Shown here piece by piece: positions 36,240 through 44,276 of a stretch of DNA of 53,203 nt. The notes under the pieces were generated by a model. It had not been told where the DNA came from. It searched no databases and saw only the letters and a program-made list of their open reading frames with translations. How positions within the stretch are numbered: position 1 is the stretch's first letter; every line of letters starts with the position of its first letter. Source of the DNA: Sphingopyxis macrogoltabida (lineage in GTDB: Bacteria; Pseudomonadota; Alphaproteobacteria; Sphingomonadales; Sphingomonadaceae). Made by a program: the position numbers and the translations under genes. The stretch lies in assembly GCA_003241685.1 (NCBI GenBank), contig QFPJ01000018.1, positions 1-53,203 on the forward strand. The letters run 5' to 3'.

Positions 36240-37315
36240 GAATACCTCGTCAGCATCAGCCAGCCGGAGATGAGGAAAATCCAGATCAGCGAAATCGGCA
36301 GGAAGACTTTCCAGCCCAGCCGCATGAGCTGGTCGTACCGGTAGCGCGGAACGGTCGCCTTCACCCAGCTGAAGACGAAGAAGAAGAACAGGATCTTCGC
36401 GAACAGCCAGATGACGCCGGGGACGGCATAGAGCGGCGCCCAGTCGATCGGCGGCAGCCAGCCGCCCCAGAACAGGATCGCGTTGAGCGTGCACATCAGC
36501 AGCACATTGGCATATTCGCCGAGCCAGAAGAGTGCGAAGCTCATCGACGAATATTCGGTCTGATAGCCCGCGACGAGTTCGCTTTCCGCTTCGGTCAGGT
36601 CGAACGGCGCACGCGCGGTTTCTGCGAGCGACGAGATCAGGAACATCACCGCAAGCGGGAAGAGCAGCAGGTTGAAGCCGAAGGCGTTGACGAAACCGAG
36701 CCCGTGGCCCTGCTGCGCCTTGACGATCTCGTTCATGTTGAAGCTGTCGGCGAAGAGCACGACGCCGATCAGGATGAACCCGATCGATACTTCATAGGAA
36801 ATCATCTGTGCCGATGCGCGGAGCGCCGAAAAGAAGGGATATTTCGAGTTCGATGCCCAGCCCGACAGGATGACGCCGTAAACGCCGAGCGACGAGATCG
36901 CGAGGATGTAGAGCAGCCCGACGTTGATGTCGGCAAGCACCGCGCCCGAATTGAACGGGATCACCGCCCAGGCGAGCAGCGCCACGGTGAAGGTGATGAT
37001 CGGCGCGATCAGGAACAGGCCGCGGTTGGCCCCCGACGGGATAATCGTTTCCTGCAGGAACACCTTCAGGCCGTCCGCGAAGCTTTGCAGCAGGCCGAAG
37101 GGACCGACGACGTTCGGACCGCGGCGCAGCGCGATCGCCGCCCAGATCTTGCGGTCGGCATAGATGATCATCGCGACGCTGAGCATCAGCGGCAGCGCGA
37201 TGAGCAGGATGCCGCTGATCGTGGCGAGCGCCCATGCGGCCTCGTAGGACATGGTAACGCGGGCCCATTCCCACGGCAGGCAAAGCAAATGGAAATCCTG
37301 GAAGAATTCGGTCAC
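36236..37315 (-). CDS. nuoH: Complex I subunit NuoH
   Basis: Membrane subunit forming the quinone chamber, about 359 residues with eight helices. Conserved loops are YADRKIWAAIALRRGPNVVG, GLLQSFADGLKVFLQETIIP, SLAETARAPFDLTEAESELV and GYQTEYSSM. The start is GTG 37315 (MTEFFQDF, as usual in relatives), with GGGGG upstream; GTG 37324 is possible. Upstream lies a gap with a palindromic repeat rather than an overlap. Confidence 0.96.
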   Translation of the reverse strand: MTEFFQDFHLLCLPWEWARVTMSYEAAWALATISGILLIALPLMLSVAMIIYADRKIWAAIALRRGPNVVGPFGLLQSFADGLKVFLQETIIPSGANRGLFLIAPIITFTVALLAWAVIPFNSGAVLADINVGLLYILAISSLGVYGVILSGWASNSKYPFFSALRASAQMISYEVSIGFILIGVVLFADSFNMNEIVKAQQGHGLGFVNAFGFNLLLFPLAVMFLISSLAETARAPFDLTEAESELVAGYQTEYSSMSFALFWLGEYANVLLMCTLNAILFWGGWLPPIDWAPLYAVPGVIWLFAKILFFFFVFSWVKATVPRYRYDQLMRLGWKVFLPISLIWIFLISGWLMLTRYS

Positions 37316-37331
37316 AGCGACCACCCCCTGT

Positions 37332-37387
37332 CGTCACCCCGGACTTGATCCGGGGTCCATGGATGCCGGATCAAGTCCGGGGTGACG
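37332..37387. repeat. Palindromic intergenic repeat, copy 1
   Basis: Perfect 22-base inverted arms, 37332-37353 and 37366-37387 (CGTCACCCCGGACTTGATCC type), around a 12-base spacer. This repeat family is scattered through many alphaproteobacterial genomes. In the nuo transcript it would fold into a very stable hairpin between the 46-codon gene and nuoH, and may protect or attenuate the message. Confidence 0.93.
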
Positions 37388-37406
37388 AAGTTGTCGGACG
37401 AACGGA

Positions 37407-37547
37407 TCATTTCCCCGCCCCGTCCCGATTGCGCCAGCCGTTGTGCGGGCCTGGCTTGTGCGAATGGCCCTTCGGATTGAAACCGCGCCACACGGCATAG
37501 CCCATGCCGGCGAACAGCATTCCGGCGATCGCATGCACCGGGGTCAT
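37407..37547 (-). CDS. 46-residue membrane microprotein between nuoG and nuoH
   Basis: A small gene whose ATG (37547) overlaps the nuoG stop as ATGA. The protein starts MTPVHAIAGMLFAGMGYAVW, which is one short transmembrane helix, and continues into a basic, His/Gly/Pro-rich tail (NPKGHSHKPGPHNGWRNRDG). It has no known family that I recognise. Coupling to nuoG and a membrane helix suggest an accessory subunit or assembly peptide of complex I. It ends just before the palindromic repeat. Confidence 0.72.
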   Translation of the reverse strand: MTPVHAIAGMLFAGMGYAVWRGFNPKGHSHKPGPHNGWRNRDGAGK

Positions 37548-39580
37548 TCCGCGGCCTCCGCATAGTCGGCGCCATGGACGAGTTCGTCCGAGCAGCGCTG
37601 CATCGTCGGCGACGCGCGGCAGATGGCGTTGGTAAGGTAGAAATCCTGGATCGGCGACGGGATCGCGCGCGCCTCGGGCTTCGCGTCGAGCTTCGGTGCC
37701 GACCAGCCGTAATCCACGAGCCCCTCGACGCCCAGCGCCGGCACCGCCGCGATCATCGCCGCGCGGCACTGGTCGAAACTGTCGAAGCCGACCGACACGC
37801 CCAGCGCATCGGCCAGCGCGCGGAAGATGCTCCAGTCTTCGCGCGCGTCGCCCGGTGCGAACACCGCCTTTTCGCTGCGCTGGACGCGGCCTTCGGTGTT
37901 GACGCTCGTGAAATCCTTTTCGGTCCACGCCGCGGCGGGCAGGATGACGTCGGCGGCGTGCGCGCCCTTGTCGCCATGATGACCGACATAGACTTTGAGC
38001 GTGTCGGCAAAGGCCGCGAAATCCACCTCGTCGGCGCCCAGGAAGAAGGCGAGCTTCGGCCTGGCCGCGACGACATCCTTGATGCCGCCCGGCTGCGCAT
38101 AGCCAAGCATCAGCCCGCCCATGCGGCTCGCCGCCATATGGACGACGCTGAAACCGTTCCAGCCCTGTCCTGAGCCTGTCGAAGCGGCGTCCTTGACCGC
38201 GTTCACCGACTTGGCGAGCGCCAGCGCCGCGCCATGCACGCCCGGCACGGCCAGGCCGCCGCCGCCCAGGATGATCAGCGGGCGCTCCGCCCCCTTCAGC
38301 GCATCGAGCGCCGCCTTGGGCAGCTTGCCGACCAGCGCGGCATCGTCGCCGAGCCATTCGACCTTGTACGTCTGGTCCTTTTCGGGGCCGATCGCGAAGA
38401 CCTTCGCGCCCTTCTTCCACGCCGCCTTGCGGACCCGCGTGTTGATCAGCGGCGCTTCCCAGCGCAGGTTGGTGCCGATCAGCAGGATGACGTCGGCGTT
38501 CTCGACCGCGGCGATGCCGGTATTGAAATTGACGGCGGACAGGCTGGACACGTCGTAATCCAGCCCGGTCTGCCGCCCTTCCAGCAGGTCGGACCCCAGC
38601 GCCTTGACCAGCGCCTTCGCCGCGAACATCGTTTCGCAATCGACCAGGTCGCCCGCGATCGCGGCGACCGACGAACCCGCGTTCGCCGCCTTGATCGCGG
38701 CAAAGGCTTCGCCCCACGTCGCCTCGACAAGCTGGCCGTCCTTGCGGACGAACGGGCGGTCGAGTCGGCGGCGGATCAGGCCGTCGACATGGTGGCGCGT
38801 CTTGTCGCTCGCCCATTCCTCGTTCACATCATCGTTGACGCGCGGCAGGACGCGCAGCACCTGCCGCCCGCGCGCGTCGATGCGGACATTGGTGCCGACC
38901 GCGTCCATCATGTCGATGCCCAACGTCTTGGTCAGTTCCCACGGACGCGCTTCGAACGCATAGGGCTTCGACGTCAGCGCGCCAACGGGGCACAGGTCGA
39001 CGACATTGCCCGAGAGCTCGCTCGCGACCGCGCGTTCCAGATAGGAGGTGATCTGCATATTCTCGCCGCGATAGATCGCGCCGATGTCTTCCACGCCCGC
39101 GACTTCCTCCGCAAAGCGGACGCAGCGGGTGCACTGGATACAGCGGGTCATCACCGTCTTGACGATGGGCCCCATATATTTCTCGGTGACGGCGCGCTTG
39201 TTCTCGTCATAACGCGACCCGCCGCGGCCATAGGCGACCGACTGGTCCTGCAAATCGCATTCGCCGCCCTGATCGCAGATCGGGCAGTCGAGCGGGTGGT
39301 TGATGAGCAGGAACTCCATCACCCCCTCGCGGGCCTTCTTCACCATCGGGCTGTCGGTCTTGATGACCTGGCCATCGGCGGCGGGCAGCGCGCACGACGC
39401 CTGCGGCTTCGGCGGCCCCGGCGCGACTTCGACCAGGCACATGCGGCAGTTGCCGGCGATCGACAGACGTTCGTGGTAGCAGAAACGCGGGATTTCCTTC
39501 CCCGCCATCTCGCAAGCCTGCAGGACGGTGGCACCTGCCGGGACGTCGAGTTCTACGCCATCTACGGTTACTTTGGGCAT
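37544..39580 (-). CDS. nuoG: Complex I subunit NuoG
   Basis: Large iron-sulfur subunit, 678 residues. The N-terminal 2Fe-2S ligands are in PRFCYHERLSIAGNCRMCLV; the His-Cys3 4Fe-4S site is in HPLDCPICDQGGECDLQDQS; the 4Fe-4S motif is CIQCTRCVRF, with DLCPVGALTSKPYAF. A molybdopterin-oxidoreductase-like domain follows without visible cofactor-binding function. Residues around 466-472 (STGSGQG) are encoded by a dispersed repeat (38164-38184). The ATG overlaps the preceding small gene by one base (TGATG). Confidence 0.97.
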   Translation of the reverse strand: MPKVTVDGVELDVPAGATVLQACEMAGKEIPRFCYHERLSIAGNCRMCLVEVAPGPPKPQASCALPAADGQVIKTDSPMVKKAREGVMEFLLINHPLDCPICDQGGECDLQDQSVAYGRGGSRYDENKRAVTEKYMGPIVKTVMTRCIQCTRCVRFAEEVAGVEDIGAIYRGENMQITSYLERAVASELSGNVVDLCPVGALTSKPYAFEARPWELTKTLGIDMMDAVGTNVRIDARGRQVLRVLPRVNDDVNEEWASDKTRHHVDGLIRRRLDRPFVRKDGQLVEATWGEAFAAIKAANAGSSVAAIAGDLVDCETMFAAKALVKALGSDLLEGRQTGLDYDVSSLSAVNFNTGIAAVENADVILLIGTNLRWEAPLINTRVRKAAWKKGAKVFAIGPEKDQTYKVEWLGDDAALVGKLPKAALDALKGAERPLIILGGGGLAVPGVHGAALALAKSVNAVKDAASTGSGQGWNGFSVVHMAASRMGGLMLGYAQPGGIKDVVAARPKLAFFLGADEVDFAAFADTLKVYVGHHGDKGAHAADVILPAAAWTEKDFTSVNTEGRVQRSEKAVFAPGDAREDWSIFRALADALGVSVGFDSFDQCRAAMIAAVPALGVEGLVDYGWSAPKLDAKPEARAIPSPIQDFYLTNAICRASPTMQRCSDELVHGADYAEAAE
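38164..38184. repeat. Dispersed repeat embedded in nuoG
   Basis: CCTGTCCTGAGCCTGTCGAA(G), the core of a repeat known from intergenic regions of many proteobacteria, lies within nuoG. It is read in frame as STGSGQ using codons (ACA, TCA, GGA) that the surroundings avoid. It looks like a captured insertion tolerated in a surface loop. Confidence 0.6.
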
Positions 39581-39858
39581 CAGCGGATTACCTCAATATC
39601 ATCAGAGCTATAGAGGCCATTAATTCGCCGCCGCTTTCCATCGAATTCCATGATCTCACTCTGCATACGGATCATGTAACCCTTACCCGCATACTGTAAG
39701 ACTTCATCCAGAGTGGCGCAGGAAACCTCTGCCGAAACCACATTCGGCCCTTTGGAAACTTTGTAAGTGTCCTTCTTTTTATAAGCCGCCAGTCGAACAG
39801 GGATTTGTTTCCCATCACGACGGACGCAGACATGATCCTTTTCAATTGCTTTGATCAC
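39580..39858 (-). CDS. Unrecognised 92-residue AT-rich gene between nuoF and nuoG
   Basis: I do not recognise this protein. It starts GTG 39858, overlapping the nuoF stop as GTGA, and its stop overlaps the nuoG ATG as TGATG, so it is locked into the operon on both sides. I count 131 G+C in 278 bases (47%), against 67% in a 60-base sample of nuoG. Codons such as AAA, ATT, TTA and GTT are frequent. The protein is basic and soluble, with Lys/Arg clusters (AAYKKKDTYKVSKG, GKRRRING) and an acidic end (YSSDDIEVIR), without signal or membrane segment. The pattern suggests beta strands. Foreign origin is likely; the function is unknown. Confidence 0.75.
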   Translation of the reverse strand: MIKAIEKDHVCVRRDGKQIPVRLAAYKKKDTYKVSKGPNVVSAEVSCATLDEVLQYAGKGYMIRMQSEIMEFDGKRRRINGLYSSDDIEVIR

Positions 39859-41147
39859 TCCGCCGCCTCCATCATCCCGCCATTCTCGCGGATGCGCCGC
39901 TCCAGTTCGGGGCGGAAATGGCGGATCAAGCCCTGAATCGGCCATGCTGCCGCGTCGCCGAGTGCGCAGATGGTGTGACCCTCGACCTGCTTGGTCACGT
40001 CGAACAGCGTGTCGATCTCGGAAATGTCGGCGTCGCCGGTGCGCAGGCGCTCCATCACGCGCCACATCCATCCGGTGCCCTCTCGGCACGGCGTGCATTG
40101 GCCGCAGCTTTCATGCTTGTAGAAATAGCTGATGCGGCTGATCGCCTGGACGACGTCGGTCGACTTGTCCATCACGATCGCGGCGGCGGTGCCCAGGCCC
40201 GATCCCAGCGCCTTCAGCCCGTCGAAATCCATCGGCGCGTCCATGATCTCGGCCGCCGGAACCAGCGGCACCGACGACCCGCCGGGGATCACCGCCAGCA
40301 GATTGTCCCAGCCGCCGCGAATGCCGCCGCAATGCTTTTCAATCAGGTCGCGGAACGGGATGCCCATCTCTTCCTCGACGACGCACGGGCGCTCGACATG
40401 GCCCGAGATCTGGAACAGCTTGGTGCCCTTGTTATTCTCGCGCCCGAAGCTGGAGAACCAGGTCGCGCCGCGGCGCAGGATCGTCGGGACCACCGCGATG
40501 CTCTCGACATTGTTCACCGTCGTCGGACAGCCATAGAGGCCCGCGCCCGCCGGGAACGGCGGTTTCAGGCGCGGCTGGCCCTTCTTGCCCTCCAGGCTTT
40601 CGATCATCGCGGTCTCTTCGCCGCAGATATAGGCGCCCGCGCCGCGATGGACGAAGACGTCGAAGTCGTAACCCGACTTCGCGGCATTCTTGCCGAGCAG
40701 GCCGGCGTCATAGGCCTCCTGAACCGCCGCGAACAGCGTTTCCGCCTCGCGGATGAACTCGCCGCGAATGTAGATGTATGCGGCGCGCGCGCGCATCGCA
40801 TAGCCGGCGATCAGCGCGCCCTCGATCAGCTTGTGCGGATCGTGGCGGATGATCTCGCGGTCCTTGCACGAACCCGGCTCGGATTCGTCGGCGTTGATGA
40901 CGAGGAAGCTCGGGCGGTCGGCGCGCGGCTCCTTCGGCATGAAGCTCCACTTGAGCCCGGTCGGGAAGCCCGCGCCGCCGCGACCGCGCAGGCCCGACGC
41001 CTTGACCTCTTCGATGATCGCGTCCTGGCCGCGGCTCATCAAATCCTTGGTCTTGTCCCAATCGCCGCGCGCCTGCGCGGACTTCAGGTTCCACGGCTGG
41101 AAACCGTAGAGATTGGTGAAGATACGATCCTTGTCGGCGAGGCTCAT
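39855..41147 (-). CDS. nuoF: Complex I subunit NuoF (NADH/FMN-binding)
   Basis: Binds NADH and FMN and carries the N3 4Fe-4S cluster, 430 residues. Nucleotide motifs are GLRGRGGAGFPTGLKW (NADH) and the FMN region around INADESEPGSCKDREI and GAGAYICGEETAMIESLEG. The cluster ligands are in ESCGQCTPCREGT plus the later TICALGDAAAW. ATG 41147 follows a 109-base gap from nuoE that holds a palindromic repeat. Confidence 0.97.
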   Translation of the reverse strand: MSLADKDRIFTNLYGFQPWNLKSAQARGDWDKTKDLMSRGQDAIIEEVKASGLRGRGGAGFPTGLKWSFMPKEPRADRPSFLVINADESEPGSCKDREIIRHDPHKLIEGALIAGYAMRARAAYIYIRGEFIREAETLFAAVQEAYDAGLLGKNAAKSGYDFDVFVHRGAGAYICGEETAMIESLEGKKGQPRLKPPFPAGAGLYGCPTTVNNVESIAVVPTILRRGATWFSSFGRENNKGTKLFQISGHVERPCVVEEEMGIPFRDLIEKHCGGIRGGWDNLLAVIPGGSSVPLVPAAEIMDAPMDFDGLKALGSGLGTAAAIVMDKSTDVVQAISRISYFYKHESCGQCTPCREGTGWMWRVMERLRTGDADISEIDTLFDVTKQVEGHTICALGDAAAWPIQGLIRHFRPELERRIRENGGMMEAAE

Positions 41148-41166
41148 GCCCGATCCTCCCCTGCAT

Positions 41167-41239
41167 CGTCACCCCGGACTTGATCCGGGGTCCCCGACTT
41201 CGGCGCGGCGATGGATACCGGATCAAGTCCGGTATGACG
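41167..41239. repeat. Palindromic intergenic repeat, copy 2
   Basis: Left arm 41167-41188 is identical to the left arm of copy 1; the right arm 41218-41239 differs from a perfect complement at two bases. The 29-base spacer is longer than in copy 1. It fills the nuoE-nuoF gap and would form a hairpin in the operon message. Confidence 0.92.
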
Positions 41240-41256
41240 AAGGAACAGGGTGCGGG

Positions 41257-41931
41257 TCATGCCCCCCACTCCTTCCGATAATCATGGTTGGCCTTGACCA
41301 TCTCGACCAGCGTGGTCGGGCCGCCTTCGGGCTCGCTGGTGTGTCGGCCGGCGACTTGCGGGCCCGCCTTGGGCTGCTTGCCCGCCGCCAGATCGTCCAG
41401 AATGCGCGACATGCTGTCGAAATCCAGGTCCTCGTAATTATCGTCGTTGATCTGGACCATCGGCGCATTGGTGCAGGTGCCCATGCATTCGACCTCGGTC
41501 AGCGTGAACAGGCCGTCGGGCGTCGTCTTGCCCTTGACCATGCCGCGATTCTTGCACGCGGCCATGACATCGTCCGACCCGCGCAGCAGGCAAGGGGTCG
41601 TCCCGCACACCTGCACATGATAGCGGCCGACGGGGACGAGGTTGTACATGGTATAGAAGGTCGCGACTTCGTAGGCGCGAATATAGGGCATATCGAGCTG
41701 GGCCGCGACATATTCGATCACCGGCACCGGCAGCCAACCCTGCGTCTGCGTCTCGGCACCGACCTGGCGCTGCGCGAGGTCGAGCAAAGGCATCACCGCC
41801 GAACGCTGCCGCCCCGCGGGATAGCGCGCGATGACCGTCTTTGCCTTTTCGGCATTCTCCTTCGTCCACGCAAAAGCGCCCCAGCGCGCGCGGACTTCGG
41901 CTTCGTCAGGGATTTGGGGTGCGTCAGCCAC
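41257..41931 (-). CDS. nuoE: Complex I subunit NuoE
   Basis: 24-kDa subunit with the N1a 2Fe-2S cluster, 224 residues. Ligands are in VCGTTPCLLRG and VECMGTCTNAP. The N-terminal helical part (IPDEAEVRARWGAFAWTKEN) is typical. GTG 41931 is chosen because it precedes the conserved start (ADAPQIPDE); it lies 8 bases inside the end of the preceding 59-codon gene. ATG 41964 (MSDDILNEVW) would make a longer N-terminus and is less likely. Confidence 0.95.
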   Translation of the reverse strand: MADAPQIPDEAEVRARWGAFAWTKENAEKAKTVIARYPAGRQRSAVMPLLDLAQRQVGAETQTQGWLPVPVIEYVAAQLDMPYIRAYEVATFYTMYNLVPVGRYHVQVCGTTPCLLRGSDDVMAACKNRGMVKGKTTPDGLFTLTEVECMGTCTNAPMVQINDDNYEDLDFDSMSRILDDLAAGKQPKAGPQVAGRHTSEPEGGPTTLVEMVKANHDYRKEWGA

Positions 41932-42103
41932 GGGCCAGACCTCGTTCAATATATCGTCCGACATACAGGCCGAGCGTCGCCGCAACGGCCGTCGAAGCGA
42001 TTTCCTTCAGCGGCGCCTCGCCGTGAAAAGCGGCGAGATAGGCGGCAACAGCGGACGCAAATCCCGCGAGCGCGAGGATCAGGATTGCAAACTCGCGCAG
42101 CAT
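41924..42103 (-). CDS. 59-residue membrane microprotein between nuoD and nuoE
   Basis: A small gene whose ATG (42103) shares its A with the nuoD stop (TGATG) and whose end overlaps nuoE by 8 bases. The protein has a first transmembrane helix (EFAILILALAGFASAVAAYL) and a second, weaker one (IASTAVAATLGLYVGRYIE), with short basic ends. I do not know a named family. It may be an accessory membrane peptide of complex I or simply a hitch-hiking membrane protein. Confidence 0.7.
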   Translation of the reverse strand: MLREFAILILALAGFASAVAAYLAAFHGEAPLKEIASTAVAATLGLYVGRYIERGLARG

Positions 42104-43359
42104 CACCGATCGCACTCCCCGAACACCACATCAATGGCGCCGATGATCGCGGTGGTGTCGGCCAGCATGTGCCCCTTCGCCATCATGTCCATCGCCTGAA
42201 GGTGGCTGAACGCCGTCGGACGGATCTTGCAGCGATAGGGCTTGTTGGTGCCGTCGCTGACCAGATAGACGCCGAATTCGCCCTTGGGGCTCTCGGTCGC
42301 GACGTAAACCTCGCCGGCGGGAACGTGGAAACCCTCGGTATAGAGCTTGAAGTGATGGATCAGCGATTCCATCGACTGCTTCATCTCGCCGCGCTTCGGC
42401 GGCACCACCTTGCGGTCGAGGCTGGATACCGGGCCTGACGGCATCTGGTTGATGCATTGCAGGATGATCTTCGCCGACTGATAGACTTCCTGGACGCGGA
42501 CCATGAAGCGGTCGTAACAATCGCCGCGCGTGCCGACCGGAATGTCGAAATCCATCTTGGCATAGGCGTCATAGGGCTGCGACTTGCGCAGATCCCATGC
42601 GATGCCGTTGCCGCGGATCATCGGACCGGAGAAGCCCCAGGCCAGCGCGTCTTCCTTGCTGACCAGGGCGATGTCGACGTTGCGCTGTTTGAAGATGCGG
42701 TTGTCGATCACCAGGCTCATCGCATCGCCGAACAGCTTCGGCAGCCGCGTCTCGCACCACTGGCCAATATCGTAGAGCAGCCGTTCCGGCACGTCCTGAT
42801 GGACGCCGCCCGGACGGAAATAGGCGCTGTGCATCCGTGCGCCCGACGCCCGTTCGAAGAAGTTCAGGCAATCCTCGCGCAGTTCGAAGACCCACAGGTT
42901 GGGCGTCATCGCGCCAACGTCCATGACGTGCGCGCCGATGTTGAGCATATGGTTGCAGATGCGCGTCAGTTCGGCGAACAGCACGCGCAGATACTGGCCG
43001 CGATCAGGCACTTCCAGATCGAGCAGCTTTTCGATCGCGAGCACATAGCTGTGCTCCATGCCCAGCGGCGAGCAATAGTCGAGCCGGTCGAAATAGGGCA
43101 GCGCCTGCAGATAGGTCTTATATTCGATCAGCTTTTCGGTGCCGCGATGGAGCAGGCCGACATGCGGATCGACGCGCTCGATGATCTCGCCGTCCAGTTC
43201 CATGATCATGCGCAGCACACCGTGCGCCGCCGGATGCTGGGGGCCGAAGTTGATCGTATAGTTGGTGACGGCCTGATCGCCGGCGGTATCGGCCGTGTCG
43301 ACCGGATAGCCGGTGAACATGTCGCTGCCATGATGCTTGACTTGAGGCGTGTCGGTCAT
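42103..43359 (-). CDS. nuoD: Complex I subunit NuoD
   Basis: 49-kDa subunit lining the quinone pocket, 418 residues, related to NiFe-hydrogenase large subunits. Characteristic are the loop INFGPQHPAAHGVLRMIMEL, PHVGLLHRGTEKLIE, YFDRLDYCSPLGMEHSYVLA and the C-terminal RPTAFSHLQAMDMM and ADTTAIIGAIDVVFGECDR. The start ATG 43359 overlaps the nuoC stop as ATGA. Confidence 0.97.
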   Translation of the reverse strand: MTDTPQVKHHGSDMFTGYPVDTADTAGDQAVTNYTINFGPQHPAAHGVLRMIMELDGEIIERVDPHVGLLHRGTEKLIEYKTYLQALPYFDRLDYCSPLGMEHSYVLAIEKLLDLEVPDRGQYLRVLFAELTRICNHMLNIGAHVMDVGAMTPNLWVFELREDCLNFFERASGARMHSAYFRPGGVHQDVPERLLYDIGQWCETRLPKLFGDAMSLVIDNRIFKQRNVDIALVSKEDALAWGFSGPMIRGNGIAWDLRKSQPYDAYAKMDFDIPVGTRGDCYDRFMVRVQEVYQSAKIILQCINQMPSGPVSSLDRKVVPPKRGEMKQSMESLIHHFKLYTEGFHVPAGEVYVATESPKGEFGVYLVSDGTNKPYRCKIRPTAFSHLQAMDMMAKGHMLADTTAIIGAIDVVFGECDR

Positions 43360-44276
43360 GCGTCACCTCCTGCCTTGGGCTTGCGCGGGGCGCGCGGCTT
43401 CGCGGGCGCCTTCGGCTTTGCCGGGGCCTTTTCGGCCTTGGCGGTCGCCGGCGTCTTCGCCTTCGGGGCGGCCTTTGCCTTGGCGCCGTCCTTGCTGGAC
43501 TTGGCGGCTTCCTTGTTGGCCTTGTTGCCCGCGCCCGTGTCGGCGGGCTTTTCGGTCGTTTTGGGTGTCGGCGCCGGCGCGGCCTTGGCGGCCTTGTCGT
43601 CGGCGGCCTTGACCGCCTGCGCCGTCATCGGCGTCGGGGCGCCCTTGCCCGGCCCCTCGCCCGTTCCGCCCGCCTTCTCGTCGCCGGGCAGCACATAGTC
43701 GGCGCCCTCCCACGGCGAGAGGAAGTCGAAATTGCGGAAATCCTGCGCCAGCTTCACCGGCTCGTAAACGACGCGCTTGTCCTCTTCGGAATAGCGCAGT
43801 TCGGTGTAGCCCGTGAGCGGAAAGTCCTTGCGCTGCGGATGCCCCTGAAACCCATAGTCGGTCAGGATGCGGCGCAGGTCCGGATTGCCGGCGAACAACA
43901 CGCCGTACATGTCGAACACTTCGCGTTCCAGCCAGCCCGCGACCGGCCAGATCGGGACGATCGTCGGCACCGGGGTCGCCTCGTCGGTCGACACGCGGAC
44001 GCGCAGCCGGTGATTCTTCGTCACGCTGAGCAGGTGATAGACGACCTCGAACCGCTCGGCGCGGTCGGGATAGTCGACCCCGGCGATTTCCATGAGCTGC
44101 TGATAGCCAAGCTCATCGCGGAGCGCGATCATCACGCCGGCGATCGCGTCGCGCGCGACGGTGACGCTGTCTTCTTCGACAAGGAAATCATGCGCCAGCA
44201 GATCCTTGCCGAGCGCCTTCTTCAGTTCGGCGGCAAGGCCCGCGCGCGGGGCGATCAGGGGGGCGGGACTGGCCAT
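43356..44276 (-). CDS. nuoC: Complex I subunit NuoC with basic C-terminal tail
   Basis: 30-kDa subunit of the peripheral arm, 306 residues. Residues 1-200 are a normal NuoC (REVFDMYGVLFAGNPDLRRI, TDYGFQGHPQRKDFPLTGY, EPVKLAQDFRNFDFLSPWEG). The last about 105 residues are an Ala/Lys/Pro-rich low-complexity tail (KAKTPATAKAEKAPAKPKAP), resembling histone-H1-like sequences. The tail is basic and probably disordered; it may contact lipid or RNA, or be dispensable. The ATG at 44276 shares a base with the nuoB stop (TGATG). Confidence 0.95.
   Translation of the reverse strand: MASPAPLIAPRAGLAAELKKALGKDLLAHDFLVEEDSVTVARDAIAGVMIALRDELGYQQLMEIAGVDYPDRAERFEVVYHLLSVTKNHRLRVRVSTDEATPVPTIVPIWPVAGWLEREVFDMYGVLFAGNPDLRRILTDYGFQGHPQRKDFPLTGYTELRYSEEDKRVVYEPVKLAQDFRNFDFLSPWEGADYVLPGDEKAGGTGEGPGKGAPTPMTAQAVKAADDKAAKAAPAPTPKTTEKPADTGAGNKANKEAAKSSKDGAKAKAAPKAKTPATAKAEKAPAKPKAPAKPRAPRKPKAGGDA

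Noticed and set aside
37312..37575. 87-codon frame through the palindromic repeat upstream of nuoH
   Set aside because: It reads the repeat as protein and contains the 46-codon gene in another frame; the ATGA-coupled microprotein explains the region better.
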